From Acidobacteriota bacterium (GTDB lineage Bacteria > Acidobacteriota > Terriglobia > Acidiferrales > UBA7541): 36,677 nucleotides of DNA. The position numbers were made by a program, and so were the translations under genes. The notes beneath the pieces are model-generated. The model saw only the letters and a program-made list of their open reading frames with translations. It was not told where the DNA came from and ran no database searches. The DNA is taken from contig PMUS01000060.1 of NCBI GenBank assembly GCA_003166795.1, forward strand, positions 11,222 through 47,898. The letters run 5' to 3'. This document shows positions 34,956 to 36,677 of this stretch, in pieces. Each line of letters starts with the position of its first letter. The stretch's first letter is position 1.

Positions 34956-36677
34956 TTAGGGAATAATCGCCTGCACTTCGTTCGAGTCGGTGCTTTGCGT
35001 GCCCGCATCCACGGCCGTGGCAACATAGAAGTATGTCTGGCCGGATACGACCGACGTATCTGTATAAGTCACTCCGGAAACGGGCGAGGGGTTAACCGGG
35101 GTGGTGCCGTAGCCGCCCGAAGTTGTTGCGCGGTAGATGTTGTAGCCGCTTACTCCACTCGTGACGCTGGGATTCCAGGACAATGTCACCGAATGGGATC
35201 TCGGCTGCGCCTGGCCTGTACCGGACAGCGAGATCGTTGTCGGCGAATTGGTGCTGTTGCTCGCTATCTGGACGCTCGCGCCGGTTAGCACCGTCGCAGC
35301 CGTCGGAGCAAATGTGACGGTCACTGTGGCGGACTGACCGGGCATTAGGATTGTGCCGGCTGAAATCCCGCCGGCAGTCAGTCCCGTGCCCGTTGCCGCG
35401 CCCGTGACTGTCATGCCGGAAATGTTGATGTTTGAGTTTCCGCCGTTCGTCAGCGTTGACGTCAGCGAGCTGCTGTTACCCACCTGAACTGTGTTGAAGC
35501 TCAAGCTCGTCGGGTTTGCACCTAGCTGCACCGTTGCAGTCGAGCCGGCCCCCGACAGAGTAATTACCAATGAGGAGGGCGTGCCGTTCGTCGCCAGCGT
35601 TACGGATCCATTGGTCGTTGCCGTTGAACCCGGCGTGAAGATCACATTGAAAGTCACGCTGCCACCCGGAGGAATTACCGTCGAAGTGGAGATACCTGTG
35701 ATGGTGAAGCCAGTTCCTGACGGCGTCACTTGCGAGAATGTCAGGGGGGAGTTGCCGGTGTTCTGGAGCGTGATGGTCTGCGAGTTGCTGGTCCCTCTCA
35801 CTACAGTTCCGAAATTAACGCTCGAGGGAGTTGCTGAAAGGTGCGCTTGCGTGCCGGTTCCGGAGAGTGGAATCGTGAGCGGCGAGTCCGAAGCATCGCT
35901 CGTGATCGTCATGCTGCCGGTGACCGCGCCTCCAGATTTCGGTGCAAACTGAACCTGCACCAAGGTGCTCTGGCCGACCGGGATCGAACCAGAGGGGCTG
36001 CCCCCCACAATCGCAAACGACGCGGCGCCTGAAGATATCGTCGCCGTCGAAATGTTGACTGCTGCCGTTCCGGTATTGGTCAGGCTCACGCTTTGTGCGC
36101 CAGTGCCCCCCACTGCCGTGTTACCGAAACTGAGGCTCGTCGAGCTGGCTGAGAGCACTCCTGTACCCGGATTCGCCTTGGCAGTCGAGCCGGCCCCCGA
36201 CAGAGTGATCACGAGTGACGAAGGCGTTCCATTCGTCGTCAGCGTTACGGTCCCGCTGGTGGTTGCGGTCGAACCGGGCGTAAAGATCACATTGAAAGTC
36301 ACGCTGCCACCCGGCGGAATCACCGTCGAAGTGGAGATCCCTGTGATGGTGAACCCAGTTCCCGACGGAGTCACTTGCGAGAATGTCAGAGGTGTGTTGC
36401 CGGTGTTCTGGAGCGTGATGGTTTGCGAGTTACTGGTCCCTTTGACCACAGTTCCGAAATTAATGCTCGAGGGAGTTGCTGAAAGCTGTGCTTGCGTGCC
36501 GATTCCGGAGAGTGGAATCGTGAGCGGCGAGTCCGAAGCATCGCTCGTGATCGTCAAGCTCGCAGTGGCCGCGCTATCAGATTTCGGTGCAAACTGAATC
36601 TTCACCGATGCGCTCTGGCCGACCGGCACCTTACCGGATGGGTTCGCCCCTACAACCGTAAAAGCCGCCCCTCCTGA
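34956..36677 (-). CDS. large repeat protein with choice-of-anchor-D/ASH-like domains and C-terminal FN3 (5'-partial)
   Basis: This is the C-terminal part of a protein whose start lies beyond the right edge; the frame is open to base 36677. It is made of immunoglobulin-like beta domains of the ASH / choice-of-anchor-D type. Each has a segment such as LSATPSSVNFGTVVRG, then ITLQNTGNSPLTFSQVT, FTITGIS, VIPPGGSVTFNVIFTPGS and LVITLSGAG. Two blocks are almost identical with a period of 215 residues. The last 90 or so residues (VTLSWNPSVTSGVSGYNIYRAT ... YFYVATAVDAG) form a fibronectin-III-like domain. Such proteins are usually secreted or surface-bound and very common in Acidobacteriota. The binding target is unknown. 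Confidence 0.85.
   Translation of the reverse strand, partial: SGGAAFTVVGANPSGKVPVGQSASVKIQFAPKSDSAATASLTITSDASDSPLTIPLSGIGTQAQLSATPSSINFGTVVKGTSNSQTITLQNTGNTPLTFSQVTPSGTGFTITGISTSTVIPPGGSVTFNVIFTPGSTATTSGTVTLTTNGTPSSLVITLSGAGSTAKANPGTGVLSASSTSLSFGNTAVGGTGAQSVSLTNTGTAAVNISTATISSGAASFAIVGGSPSGSIPVGQSTLVQVQFAPKSGGAVTGSMTITSDASDSPLTIPLSGTGTQAHLSATPSSVNFGTVVRGTSNSQTITLQNTGNSPLTFSQVTPSGTGFTITGISTSTVIPPGGSVTFNVIFTPGSTATTNGSVTLATNGTPSSLVITLSGAGSTATVQLGANPTSLSFNTVQVGNSSSLTSTLTNGGNSNINISGMTVTGAATGTGLTAGGISAGTILMPGQSATVTVTFAPTAATVLTGASVQIASNSTNSPTTISLSGTGQAQPRSHSVTLSWNPSVTSGVSGYNIYRATTSGGYGTTPVNPSPVSGVTYTDTSVVSGQTYFYVATAVDAGTQSTDSNEVQAIIP
35536..35940 (-). repeat. intragenic tandem repeat, copy nearer the 3' end of the gene
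   Basis: This stretch is nearly identical to 36181-36585, offset by exactly 645 bp. For example, GCAGTCGAGCCGGCCCCCGA starts at 35536 and 36181, and TTCTGGAGCGTGATGGT at 35761 and 36406. It encodes one ASH-type block. Differences are mostly silent or conservative. Confidence 0.85.
36181..36585 (-). repeat. intragenic tandem repeat, copy nearer the 5' end of the gene
   Basis: This is the partner of 35536-35940 with a 645-bp period. The intervening 240 bp encode a more diverged domain, so the duplicated unit is a pair of domains. More copies may lie beyond the right edge. Confidence 0.85.

Noticed and set aside
35536-36585. Repeats as a CRISPR array or mobile element
   Set aside because: The repeats are 405 bp long, coding, in frame, and encode protein domains.

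Overview
The window looks like chromosomal DNA of a soil-type Acidobacteriota bacterium. This is an inference from GC-rich coding DNA, long secreted proteins built of choice-of-anchor-D/ASH-type repeats (right end), a single-domain asparaginase, and polysaccharide genes mixed with amino-acid catabolism. I see no phage, insertion sequence, CRISPR array, rRNA or tRNA.

Region 1 (1-14.9 kb) is a surface-polysaccharide or glycoconjugate locus: FkbM methyltransferase, a second SAM methyltransferase, GT4 and two GT2 glycosyltransferases, a GH28-like secreted hydrolase, and two large GT-C-type membrane proteins. Embedded in it (about 3.95-7.5 kb) is the most interesting part, a compact lasso-peptide-like RiPP operon. 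It has a good sigma-54 (-24/-12) promoter at 4055 with an inverted repeat about 90 bp upstream, and a 31-codon precursor gene at 4202 with a strong Shine-Dalgarno. The precursor leader matches the lasso pattern Y-x2-P-x-L-x3-G-x5-T exactly. A long stem-loop follows directly after its stop codon. Then come a PqqD/RRE protein (B1), a transglutaminase-like leader peptidase (B2), an HPr-kinase-like protein and a nucleotidyltransferase, the last three overlapping. The predicted core is only 11 residues (LSRCEIWCEVL): Glu falls at ring position 9, but only two residues are left for a tail, and no asparagine-synthetase-like lasso cyclase is present in the window. The product may therefore be a non-threaded macrocycle or something else.

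Region 2 (15.0-26.5 kb) is an amino-acid catabolism island. A short asparaginase is followed by a same-strand run tdh-kbl-gcvT-gcvH-gcvPA-gcvPB-APC permease (threonine to glycine to one-carbon units), then a convergent pxpB-pxpC-pxpA 5-oxoprolinase operon.

Region 3 (26.6-34.8 kb) holds a small putative lipoprotein, an exported amidohydrolase, and a four-gene minus-strand operon (MetE-like protein, 4,5-dihydroxyphthalate decarboxylase-like protein, permease, exported isoaspartyl peptidase/asparaginase). This operon is divergent from an LhgO-like FAD oxidoreductase. The permease and the oxidoreductase both lack an ATG/GTG/TTG at the place where their conserved N-termini begin, and both have a CTG there behind a purine-rich Shine-Dalgarno-like sequence.

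Region 4 (34.96 kb to the right edge) is the 3' part of a large repeat protein on the minus strand, with a 645-nt repeat period and a C-terminal fibronectin-III-like domain.
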